A stretch of DNA of 15,082 nucleotides, from assembly GCA_035761265.1 (NCBI GenBank), contig DASTRL010000138.1, positions 1 to 15,082 on the forward strand. Reading direction: 5' to 3'. This document shows positions 5,824 through 12,318 of the stretch, piece after piece (the first letter of the stretch is position 1; each line of letters opens with the position of its first letter). The DNA comes from CADEED01 sp035761265 (GTDB taxonomy: Bacteria > Pseudomonadota > Gammaproteobacteria > Steroidobacterales > Steroidobacteraceae). The translations under genes were made by a program, and so were the position numbers. The notes beneath the pieces are model-generated. The model made no database searches, was not told where the DNA came from, and worked only from the letters and a program-made list of their open reading frames with translations.

Positions 5824-5839
5824 CTCTAAAGGAATAGAG
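5824..5839. promoter_or_regulatory. Dyad CTCTAAAGGAATAGAG between the divergent promoters
   Basis: CTCTA and TAGAG pair around six bases. The dyad touches the -24 element of the flgA sigma-54 promoter on one side and contains the TAAAG (-35) of the flgB sigma-28 promoter. A protein bound here could block both. It could be chance. Confidence 0.3.
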
Positions 5840-5853
5840 CCGTGCGCCGTTAC
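5827..5853 (+). promoter_or_regulatory. Sigma-28 (FliA) type promoter pointing at flgB
   Basis: TAAAGGAA (5827-5834), exactly 11 bases, then GCCGTTAC (5846-5853). It matches the flgM promoter in this window at 15 of 16 element bases and with the same spacing. Transcription would start near 5860, giving flgB a leader of about 190 bases that runs through its sigma-54 promoter. No other gene lies between this promoter and flgB. Confidence 0.72.
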
Positions 5854-5995
5854 GCATCTTGCGATGCCTCGCGGCCTGCCGCGCGGAATCCGGCGGCCGC
5901 CGGGCGGCAATCCTCCGCCCCCGCGATGCGCGCCACGTCACATCGCCACAACCCCATGCGCCGATTGCGACCGCGCGGCGCGCGATTCCGCCGCG

Positions 5996-6011
5996 TGGCA
6001 CGTCGCTTGCT
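5996..6011 (+). promoter_or_regulatory. Sigma-54 promoter of the flgB operon
   Basis: TGGCACGTCGCTTGCT is a near-perfect -24/-12 RpoN promoter, with GG at 5997-5998 and GC at 6009-6010. The predicted start is near 6022, giving a leader of about 30 bases before flgB. It is identical to the divergent flgA promoter in all but one base. An activator of the FleQ/FleR or FlrA/FlrC type would be needed; none is encoded here. Confidence 0.9.
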
Positions 6012-6023
6012 TCGCTCCCGGTA

Positions 6024-6039
6024 CGTCGGACTGCCGACG
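6024..6039 (+). other. Hairpin at the predicted 5' end of the flgB mRNA
   Basis: CGTCGG and CCGACG pair around the loop ACTG. The stem begins about two bases after the predicted sigma-54 start and ends just before the GAGGAG ribosome site (6041-6046). Such 5'-terminal stems are known to protect some bacterial mRNAs from 5'-end-dependent decay. Confidence 0.5.
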
Positions 6040-6051
6040 CGAGGAGTGACC

Positions 6052-6465
6052 ATGCCCCTGAACATCAACGAGTACATCGGTGTGCACGCAGCCGCGCTCG
6101 ACGTGCGCGCGCGCCGCACCGAGCTCATCGCGAACAATCTCGCGAACGCCGACACGCCGGGCTACAAGGCCCGCGACATCGACTTTCGCGAGGCCATGGC
6201 GCGCGCTGCAGGCGAGCAGCCCACGAGCGGTGTGCACCTGAGCACCACGCAGCCAGGCCACATCGGCGGCGCCGCCCCGGCGCAGGCGACGGGCAACCCG
6301 GATCTCAAGTACCGCACGCCGCTGGCGCCGGCGCTCGACGGCAACACCGTCGATGCGCAGCTCGAGCAGGCCGCGTTCGCCGAGAACGCCGTGCGCTACC
6401 AGGCCACGCTCACGTTCCTGAACAACAAGTTCCGCGGCCTGCTGACCGCGATCATGGGCAGTTGA
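6052..6465 (+). CDS. flgB: Flagellar proximal rod protein FlgB
   Basis: A 137-residue rod subunit, the usual length (138 in E. coli). The N-terminal rod signature of the axial protein family is at residues 26-42 (ANNLANADTPGYKARD). The C-terminal helix (AFAENAVRYQATLTFLNNKF) completes the coiled D0 pair. FlgB is exported by the flagellar type III apparatus and sits at the base of the rod near the MS ring; there is no signal peptide, as expected. ATG 6052 has GAGGAG six bases upstream. The open frame extends upstream to 5842, but that part is promoter DNA without family character. FlgB is the first gene of a ten-gene run on the plus strand, with a sigma-54 promoter ending 41 bases upstream and a possible sigma-28 promoter further up. 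Confidence 0.95.
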   Translation: MPLNINEYIGVHAAALDVRARRTELIANNLANADTPGYKARDIDFREAMARAAGEQPTSGVHLSTTQPGHIGGAAPAQATGNPDLKYRTPLAPALDGNTVDAQLEQAAFAENAVRYQATLTFLNNKFRGLLTAIMGS

Positions 6466-6476
6466 GGTCACCGGCC

Positions 6477-6911
6477 ATGTCGTCGTTCAAGGCATTCGAA
6501 ATCGCAGGCTCCGGCATGTCGGCGCAGTCGGTGCGGCTCAACACCACGGCCAGCAACCTCGCCAACGCGGAAAGCGTCAGCTCCACGCCCGAGGGCGTGT
6601 ACAAGGCGCGCCATCCGATCTTCGAGGCGGTGCGCGCGCAGCTCGCCGCCGGGCTGAATGGCCAGGCCGCCGACGCGAACGCCGCCGTACGCGTGCGCGG
6701 CATCTACGAATCGCAGGCGCCGGCCGCACAGCGCTACGAACCGGGCAATCCGCTGGCGGACCCCAACGGCTACGTGTATGCGCCGGCCGTCAACGTGGTG
6801 GAGGAGATGGTCAACATGATCTCCGCCTCGCGCTCGTACCAGAACAACGTCGAAGTGATGAACACGTCCAAGGACCTCATGATGGCCACGCTGCGGCTGG
6901 GCCAGGGATAG
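6477..6911 (+). CDS. flgC: Flagellar proximal rod protein FlgC
   Basis: A 144-residue axial protein, slightly longer than in E. coli (134). The N-terminal motif (NTTASNLANAESVSSTPEG) at residues 22-40 and the C-terminal block VNVVEEMVNMISASRSYQNN with the NTSKDLMM end are typical of FlgC. It forms part of the proximal rod together with FlgB and FlgF. ATG 6477 lies 11 bases after the flgB stop, and GAGG overlapping that stop can serve as ribosome site. The frame is open upstream through flgB, but the family start is at 6477. Confidence 0.95.
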   Translation: MSSFKAFEIAGSGMSAQSVRLNTTASNLANAESVSSTPEGVYKARHPIFEAVRAQLAAGLNGQAADANAAVRVRGIYESQAPAAQRYEPGNPLADPNGYVYAPAVNVVEEMVNMISASRSYQNNVEVMNTSKDLMMATLRLGQG

Positions 6912-6923
6912 GAGAACTGACCC

Positions 6924-7634
6924 ATGCTCGACATGGACATCGTCAACGCCGCCATGGTGCGCCAGCGCACCGGGCAGGACGCCGACGCGGCGCGTGCCGC
7001 CAACGCGGCCATCGCCAGGAAGACCGAGCTCAACCAGGAGGACTTCCTGACGCTCATGGTCACGCAGCTCAAGAACCAGGATCCGATGAAGCCGCTGGAC
7101 CCGGCGCAGTACGTCGGGCAGCTCGCGCAGTTCAGCCAGGTCTCCGGCCTCGCCGACATGAACAAGCAGATCACGGCGCTCACCAATTCCCTGCGCGGCA
7201 ACCAGGTCCTGGACGGCGCCGCCCTCATCGGCCGCACCGTGATCGCGCCGGGCAATTCGATCTATCTACCGGCGGCCGACGGCGACACGCCGCGCGGCCC
7301 GCAGGGCCTGGTCGACGTGCCGGCCGGCGCTTCCGCCGTCAAGCTCGTGGTCAAGGACTCGAGCGGCGCGACCGTGAAGACCGTGGCGCTCGACACCAGG
7401 AAGGGCGCGCAGGCCTTCACCTGGGATGGCACCACCGACAGCGGCGCGGCCGCTGTCGCCGGCGCATACAAGATCGAAGTCGTCGCGAAGGTCGGCGATG
7501 AGAACGTCTCACTCAAGACCAGCGTGGCCGCCAACGTGGGGAGCGTCTCGCTCGATCCCGCCACCGGTGCGCTGATGCTCGACACGGACTCGCTCGGCGA
7601 AGTCGCCATGAGCGACGTCGAACGCGTGCTCTGA
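6924..7634 (+). CDS. flgD: Hook assembly scaffold protein FlgD
   Basis: A 236-residue hook cap protein (231 in E. coli). The conserved export and capping region is at residues 37-75: NQEDFLTLMVTQLKNQDPMK, PLDPAQYVGQLAQFSQVSGL. The C-terminal half carries the FlgD beta domain (GATVKTVALDTRKG, FTWDGTTDSG, AGAYKIEVVA). FlgD sits on the growing tip and lets FlgE subunits polymerise into the hook; it leaves when FlgK arrives. AGGAG at 6910-6914 overlaps the flgC stop, nine bases before ATG 6924. An alternative ATG three codons in is possible but less well spaced. Confidence 0.94.
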   Translation: MLDMDIVNAAMVRQRTGQDADAARAANAAIARKTELNQEDFLTLMVTQLKNQDPMKPLDPAQYVGQLAQFSQVSGLADMNKQITALTNSLRGNQVLDGAALIGRTVIAPGNSIYLPAADGDTPRGPQGLVDVPAGASAVKLVVKDSSGATVKTVALDTRKGAQAFTWDGTTDSGAAAVAGAYKIEVVAKVGDENVSLKTSVAANVGSVSLDPATGALMLDTDSLGEVAMSDVERVL

Positions 7635-7657
7635 AGAATTCCCAAGGAGAACCATCC

Positions 7658-8884
7658 ATGCCGTTTCGTATCGCACTCTCGGGTCTCAATGCCGCGTCGG
7701 CCGACCTGAACGTCACCGCCAACAACATCGCCAACACGTCCACGAATGGCTTCAAGGGCTCGCGCACCGAGTTCGCCGACCTGTTCGCGGTCTCGCTGCA
7801 GGGCGTGTCGAGCAACTCCAGCGGCAACGGCGTGCGGGTCGCGGCCGTGGCGCAGCAGTTCTCGCAGGGCAACATCGAGTTCACCGACTCGAACCTCGAC
7901 CTGGCCGTGAGCGGGCAGGGCATGTTCATCCTCTCGGACAACGGCGCGCTCGCCTACACGCGCGCCGGCGCCTACCAGATGAACCGCGACGGCTACGTCG
8001 TGAACTCGCAGGGGCAGCGCCTGCAGGTGTATCCACCGATCGCCGGCGGCGGCTTCAACACCGGCGGTCTCGGCGACCTGCGCCTGTTGACCACGGATTC
8101 GGCGCCGCAGGCCACCGCCAATGTCGAATACGTGCTCAACCTGCCGGCGAGCGCCACGCCGCCGCCGATCGCCGCGTTCGATCCCAACGATCCGAACTCC
8201 TTCAACCAGGCGACGTCGCTCACGCTGTTCGACTCGCTGGGCGCCACGCATACCGGCACGATGTACTTCACCAAGACCGTGAATCCCAATGAGTGGACCG
8301 CGCGCATGTACATCGACGGCCAGCCCGTCGGTCCCGGCGGCACGCCGACCACGCTGCAGTACACATCGTCGGGCCTGTTGCAGTCACCCGCGGGCGGGCA
8401 GCTCCCGTTCCCGGCCTTCCCCACGACCACCGGCTCCGCGCCGCTGCAGGTGACGGTCGACATCGCGCAGTCCACACAGTTCGGCGGCAACTTCGCCGTG
8501 AACTCGGTGACGCAGGACGGTTACACCACGGGCCGGCTCATCGGCATCGACATCAGCGACACGGGCGTGGTCAACGCGCGTTTCACCAATGGCAACTCGC
8601 AGCCGCTCGGCCAGATCGCGATCGCGAACTTCGCGAATCCGCAGGGCCTGCAGCAGCTCGGCAACACGCAGTGGGCCGAGACCTTCGCCTCGGGCCAGGC
8701 GCTGCGCGGCCAGGCCGGCAACTCCGGCTTCGGCCTGGTGCAGTCGGGTGCGCTCGAGGGCGCCAACGTCGACGTCACCGAGCAGCTGGTGCAGATGATC
8801 ACCGCGCAGCGCAACTTCCAGGCCAACGCGCAGATGATCTCCACCGCCGATTCCATCACCCAGACCATCATCAACATGCGTTGA
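7658..8884 (+). CDS. flgE: Flagellar hook protein FlgE
   Basis: A 408-residue hook subunit (402 in E. coli). Residues 1-41 have the axial motif (ALSGLNAASADLNVTANN, then TNGFKGSRTEFAD). The middle holds the two exposed hook domains (LDLAVSGQGMFILSD ... YTRAGAYQMNRDGYVVNSQG ... TSLTLFDSLGATHTGTMYF ... LTVDIAQ-type QVTVDIAQSTQFGG). Residues 373-408 form the C-terminal helix (VTEQLVQMITAQRNFQANAQ, ISTADSITQTIINMR). FlgE forms the flexible hook linking rod and filament. AAGGAGA at 7644-7650 gives a good ribosome site. It follows flgD by 23 bases and is in the normal operon position. Confidence 0.96.
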   Translation: MPFRIALSGLNAASADLNVTANNIANTSTNGFKGSRTEFADLFAVSLQGVSSNSSGNGVRVAAVAQQFSQGNIEFTDSNLDLAVSGQGMFILSDNGALAYTRAGAYQMNRDGYVVNSQGQRLQVYPPIAGGGFNTGGLGDLRLLTTDSAPQATANVEYVLNLPASATPPPIAAFDPNDPNSFNQATSLTLFDSLGATHTGTMYFTKTVNPNEWTARMYIDGQPVGPGGTPTTLQYTSSGLLQSPAGGQLPFPAFPTTTGSAPLQVTVDIAQSTQFGGNFAVNSVTQDGYTTGRLIGIDISDTGVVNARFTNGNSQPLGQIAIANFANPQGLQQLGNTQWAETFASGQALRGQAGNSGFGLVQSGALEGANVDVTEQLVQMITAQRNFQANAQMISTADSITQTIINMR

Positions 8885-8912
8885 TGCGGGTCCGGGAAGC
8901 AGGTAGCTAGTC

Positions 8913-9650
8913 ATGGACAGAATGCTCTACGTGGCGATGACGGGCGCGAAGGAAACGCTGCGCGCGCAGACGGTCAACAACCACAATCTCGCCAACGTGA
9001 GCACCACCGGCTTTCGCGCCGACCTCGCGGCGTTCCAGAGCCGCGCGGTCGACGGCACGGGCTTTGCCTCGCGGGTCTACGCGACCAACGCCAGCATCGG
9101 CTGGGACAACACCTCCGGCGCGCTGCTGAGCACCGGCCGCGATCTCGACATCGCGGTCAATGGCCCGGGCTGGATCGCGGTGCAGGGACCGGACGGTCGC
9201 GAAGCCTATACGCGCGCCGGCGATCTCAAGGTCGATCCCACCGGCCAGCTCATGACGGCCACCGGCCGCCCCGTGCTCGGCGACGGTGGGCCGATCAACG
9301 TGCCGCCGTACACGTCCATCTTCTTCGCGCGCGATGGCTCGATCAGCATCGTGGCGCAGGGGCAGACGCCCGACACCACTTCCACCGTCGGTCGCATCAA
9401 GCTGGTGAATCCGCCCGAGGCGGACCTGCAGCGCGGCGACGACGGCCTGTTCCGCATGAAGGACGGCAGCGACGCACCGGCGGATGCCGCCGTGCAGGTC
9501 GGCTCCGGCGTGCTGGAGTCGAGCAACGTCAACACCGCCGAGGCCATGGTCAACATGATCGAGCTGGCGCGGCAATTCGAAATGCAGGTCAAGGCCATCC
9601 GCACCGCCGAAGAGGACGGCGCGGCCGCCAGCCAGCTGATGCGCATCTAG
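8913..9650 (+). CDS. flgF: Flagellar rod protein FlgF
   Basis: A 245-residue proximal rod protein (251 in E. coli). The start MDRMLYVAMTGAKETLRAQ and the motif NHNLANVSTTGFRADL (residues 24-38) are typical of FlgF rather than FlgG. The core has DLDIAVNGPGWIAVQGPDG and YTRAGDLKVDPTGQL; the C-terminus has LESSNVNTAEAMVNMIELAR followed by QFEMQVKAI. The ribosome site before ATG 8913 is weaker (GCAGGTAG) than those of flgD, flgE and flgG, which may set its dosage. It lies 28 bases after flgE. Confidence 0.95.
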   Translation: MDRMLYVAMTGAKETLRAQTVNNHNLANVSTTGFRADLAAFQSRAVDGTGFASRVYATNASIGWDNTSGALLSTGRDLDIAVNGPGWIAVQGPDGREAYTRAGDLKVDPTGQLMTATGRPVLGDGGPINVPPYTSIFFARDGSISIVAQGQTPDTTSTVGRIKLVNPPEADLQRGDDGLFRMKDGSDAPADAAVQVGSGVLESSNVNTAEAMVNMIELARQFEMQVKAIRTAEEDGAAASQLMRI

Positions 9651-9666
9651 CGCCAGGAGAACATTC

Positions 9667-10452
9667 ATGAATCCAGCATTGTGGGCAGCCAAGACCGGAC
9701 TCGACGCGCAGCAGACGCGCCTCGCGGTCACGTCCAACAATCTCGCCAACGTCAGCACCAGCGGCTTCAAGAAGGGCCGGGCGGTGTTCGAGGACCTGCT
9801 CTACCAGAACGTGCGGCAGGTGGGCGGCTCGACCTCGCAGGACACCCAGGCGCCCTCCGGCGTGCATCTCGGCACCGGCGTGCGCGTGGTCGCCACGGAG
9901 AAGTTGTACACGCAGGGTGGTCTGTCGCAGACCGACAATGCGCTCGACGTGGCCATCGAGGGCCGCGGCTTCTTCCAGATCCAGATGCCCGACGGCACCA
10001 ACGTCTACACGCGCGACGGCAGCTTCCAGCTCTCGGCGCAGGGACAGCTGGTGACCTCCAGCGGCTACACCGTGAATCCCGGCATCAGCATCCCCGAAGG
10101 CGCGCAGAGCATCACCATCGGCCGCGACGGCGTGGTCAGCGTGCGCGTCGCGGGACAGGCGGCGCCGACGCAGGTGGGGCAGCTGCAGCTCACGGATTTC
10201 GTGAACCCCGCCGGCTTGCAACCTCTCGGTGAAAACCTGCTGGCGGAGACCGTGGCCTCGGGTCCCGCGCAGACCGGCACGCCGGGCCAGAACGGCCTCG
10301 GCGTCACGACGCAGGGCGCGGTCGAAGGCTCGAACGTCAACGTGGTCGAAGAGCTGGTCAACATGATCGAGACGCAGCGCGCCTACGAGATGAACTCCAA
10401 GGCCATCTCGACCGCGGACCAGATGCTCGAGTACGTCAACAACCAGTTGTAA
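9667..10452 (+). CDS. flgG: Flagellar distal rod protein FlgG
   Basis: A 261-residue protein, almost exactly the family length (260 in E. coli), and very well conserved. It starts ALWAAKTGLDAQQTRLAV, with SNNLANVSTSGFKKGRAVFE at residues 23-42 and DLLYQNVRQ after it. The core has GFFQIQMPDGTNVYTRDGSF and ITIGRDGVVSV; the end has NVNVVEELVNMIETQRAYEM and NSKAISTADQML. FlgG forms the distal rod that passes through the P and L rings. AGGAG at 9655-9659 lies seven bases before ATG 9667; the flgF stop is 16 bases upstream. Confidence 0.97.
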   Translation: MNPALWAAKTGLDAQQTRLAVTSNNLANVSTSGFKKGRAVFEDLLYQNVRQVGGSTSQDTQAPSGVHLGTGVRVVATEKLYTQGGLSQTDNALDVAIEGRGFFQIQMPDGTNVYTRDGSFQLSAQGQLVTSSGYTVNPGISIPEGAQSITIGRDGVVSVRVAGQAAPTQVGQLQLTDFVNPAGLQPLGENLLAETVASGPAQTGTPGQNGLGVTTQGAVEGSNVNVVEELVNMIETQRAYEMNSKAISTADQMLEYVNNQL

Positions 10453-10471
10453 GGACCAGGAGTCCGGGCTC

Positions 10472-11161
10472 ATGCGCCAAGCACGACAATTCCTGCTGCT
10501 CGCCTGCTTCATTGCTGCATCCGTGCTCACCACGGGCTGCGCGGTGCTGCAGGAGGACGGCGGCCGCGACTTCGACGCCACCTGGCCTGCCGAGGCGCCG
10601 ACGCAGGGCGCGACGCCCGGCGCCATCTACGCGCAGGGCACGGAGGTGTCGCTGTGGGAGAACGTCACGGCGCGCAACGTGGGCGACACGCTCACCATCC
10701 GGCTCGAGGAGAGCACCAACGCCGAGAAGTCCGTGAGTACCAACACCAGCAAGAACAGCGAAGCGGCGTTGACCGGTCCCACCATCTTCGGGCGCCCGGT
10801 CACCGTGAACGGCACGCCCGTGCTCGAAGGTTCACTGGGCAACGAGTCGAGCTTCGCCGGCAACGGCGCCAGCAAGCAGAGCAACGCGCTCGACGGCGCC
10901 ATCAGCGTGACGGTCGCCAAGCGCTTCGCCAATGGCAACCTGCTGGTGCGCGGCCAGAAGTGGATCGCGATCAACTCCGGCAAGGAATTCGTGCGCGTGC
11001 AGGGCATCGTGCGCCCGGCCGACATCTCGCCGGACAACTCGGTGGTCTCCTGGAAAGTCGCCGATGCATACATCTCTTATGGCGGGCAGGGCACGGTGGC
11101 GAATGCCAGCAAGCCCGGCTGGCTGTATCGCTTCTTCAATTCTCCACACACGCCTTTCTGA
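10472..11161 (+). CDS. flgH: Flagellar L-ring lipoprotein FlgH
   Basis: A 229-residue outer-membrane lipoprotein (232 in E. coli). The signal peptide ends in the lipobox LTTGC, so Cys23 should be lipidated. Family blocks are VSLWENVTARNVGDTLTIRL, the Asn/Ser/Thr-rich middle, VAKRFANGNLLVRGQKWIAI, NSGKEFVRVQGIVRPADISP and ADAYISYGGQGTVANASKPG, with WLYRFF at the end. FlgH forms the L ring that lets the rod turn in the outer membrane; its presence confirms a Gram-negative envelope. AGGAG at 10458-10462 lies nine bases before ATG 10472. Confidence 0.96.
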   Translation: MRQARQFLLLACFIAASVLTTGCAVLQEDGGRDFDATWPAEAPTQGATPGAIYAQGTEVSLWENVTARNVGDTLTIRLEESTNAEKSVSTNTSKNSEAALTGPTIFGRPVTVNGTPVLEGSLGNESSFAGNGASKQSNALDGAISVTVAKRFANGNLLVRGQKWIAINSGKEFVRVQGIVRPADISPDNSVVSWKVADAYISYGGQGTVANASKPGWLYRFFNSPHTPF

Positions 11162-11172
11162 CGAGGATCGAC

Positions 11173-12312
11173 ATGCGCCGCCGTCTGCGGTTTACCCGCT
11201 TCGAATCGCTCAACCTCTTTGCCGCCATCTGCGCCGCGCTGTTCCTGCTGCTGGCGCTGACCGCGAAAGCCGAGCGCGTCAAGGACCTGGCCTCGGTGCA
11301 GGGCGTGCGCAGCAACCAGCTCGTGGGCTACGGCCTCGTGGTCGGCCTCGATGGCACCGGCGATCAGACCAGCCAGACGCCGTTCACGCTCCAGAGCATC
11401 AAGAACATGCTGGCGCGCTATGGCGTCACGATTCCGCCGGGCACCAATCCGCAGCTCAAGAACGTGGCCGCGGTGACCGTGACCGCCGATCTGCCGCCGT
11501 TCGCCAAACCCGGCCAGGCCATCGACATCACCGTCGCCTCCATCGGCAATGCCGGCTCGCTGCGCGGCGGCCAATTGATCCTGACGCCACTGCGCGGCGC
11601 CGACGGCCAGGTGTATGCCATGGCCCAGGGCAGCCTCGTGGTCAGCGGCTTCGGTGTCTCGGGCAAGGACGGCTCGCGCATCGCGGTCAACGTGCCCTCG
11701 TCGGGGCGGGTGCCGAACGGCGCCACCGTGGAACGCGAAGTCGCGACCGGCTTCGACCAGACGCCCTTCGTCATCCTGAACCTGCACACGCCGGATTTCA
11801 CCACCTCGTCGCGCCTGGTCGAGGGCATCAACAAGTTGTTGGGTGCCGACACGGCGCAGGCCATGGACGGAGTGTCCGTCAAGGTCGCCGCTCCCGCCGA
11901 TCCCAACCAGCGCATCGCCTATCTATCGACGCTGGAGCAGATCGAGATCGAGCCGGGTGACGCGCCCGCGCGCGTCATCGTGAATTCGCGCACCGGCACC
12001 GTGGTCATCGGCTCGCATGTGCGGGTCATGCCCGCCGCGGTGTCGCACGGCTCGCTGACCGTGACCATCACGGAGCGCACCGCGGTGAGCCAGCCATACG
12101 AATTCAGCAAGGGCGAGACCGTGGCCGTGCCCGAGAGCAGCGTGTCCGTGGACCAGCCGCAGGCGCGCATGTTCGTGTTCAACGCGGGCGTGGACCTCAA
12201 CGACATCGTGCGCGCGGTGAACCAGGTGGGCGCCGCGCCCGGCGACCTGGTCGCCATACTCGAAGCGCTCAAGGAATCCGGCGCGCTGCGCGCCGAGCTC
12301 ATCGTGATCTAG
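11173..12312 (+). CDS. flgI: Flagellar P-ring protein FlgI
   Basis: A 379-residue periplasmic protein (365 in E. coli). Residues 1-33 are a signal peptide with a long basic n-region (MRRRLRFTRF) and a hydrophobic core, cleaved after AKA. The mature part begins ERVKDLASVQGVRSNQLVGY and continues GLVVGLDGTGDQTSQTPFT, NMLARYGVTIPPG and LRGGQLILTPLRGADGQVYA. It ends DLVAILEALKESGALRAELI. FlgI builds the P ring in the peptidoglycan layer and needs the chaperone FlgA, encoded at the other end of the divergent cluster. GAGGA lies just before ATG 11173; flgH stops 11 bases upstream. The same frame is open far upstream inside flgH, without family character. Confidence 0.96.
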   Translation: MRRRLRFTRFESLNLFAAICAALFLLLALTAKAERVKDLASVQGVRSNQLVGYGLVVGLDGTGDQTSQTPFTLQSIKNMLARYGVTIPPGTNPQLKNVAAVTVTADLPPFAKPGQAIDITVASIGNAGSLRGGQLILTPLRGADGQVYAMAQGSLVVSGFGVSGKDGSRIAVNVPSSGRVPNGATVEREVATGFDQTPFVILNLHTPDFTTSSRLVEGINKLLGADTAQAMDGVSVKVAAPADPNQRIAYLSTLEQIEIEPGDAPARVIVNSRTGTVVIGSHVRVMPAAVSHGSLTVTITERTAVSQPYEFSKGETVAVPESSVSVDQPQARMFVFNAGVDLNDIVRAVNQVGAAPGDLVAILEALKESGALRAELIVI

Positions 12313-12318
12313 CTTGCC

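Noticed and set aside
5864..6049. A 61-codon frame in the flgB leader, starting near the predicted sigma-28 start and ending at the flgB ribosome site
   Set aside because: It would make an attractive leader peptide, but it has no ribosome site, its Pro/Arg composition looks like random GC-rich DNA, and it runs through the sigma-54 promoter.
9589..10626. Long minus-strand frame opposite flgG and flgH
   Set aside because: Antisense to two highly conserved flagellar genes, with no ribosome site and no recognisable motif.
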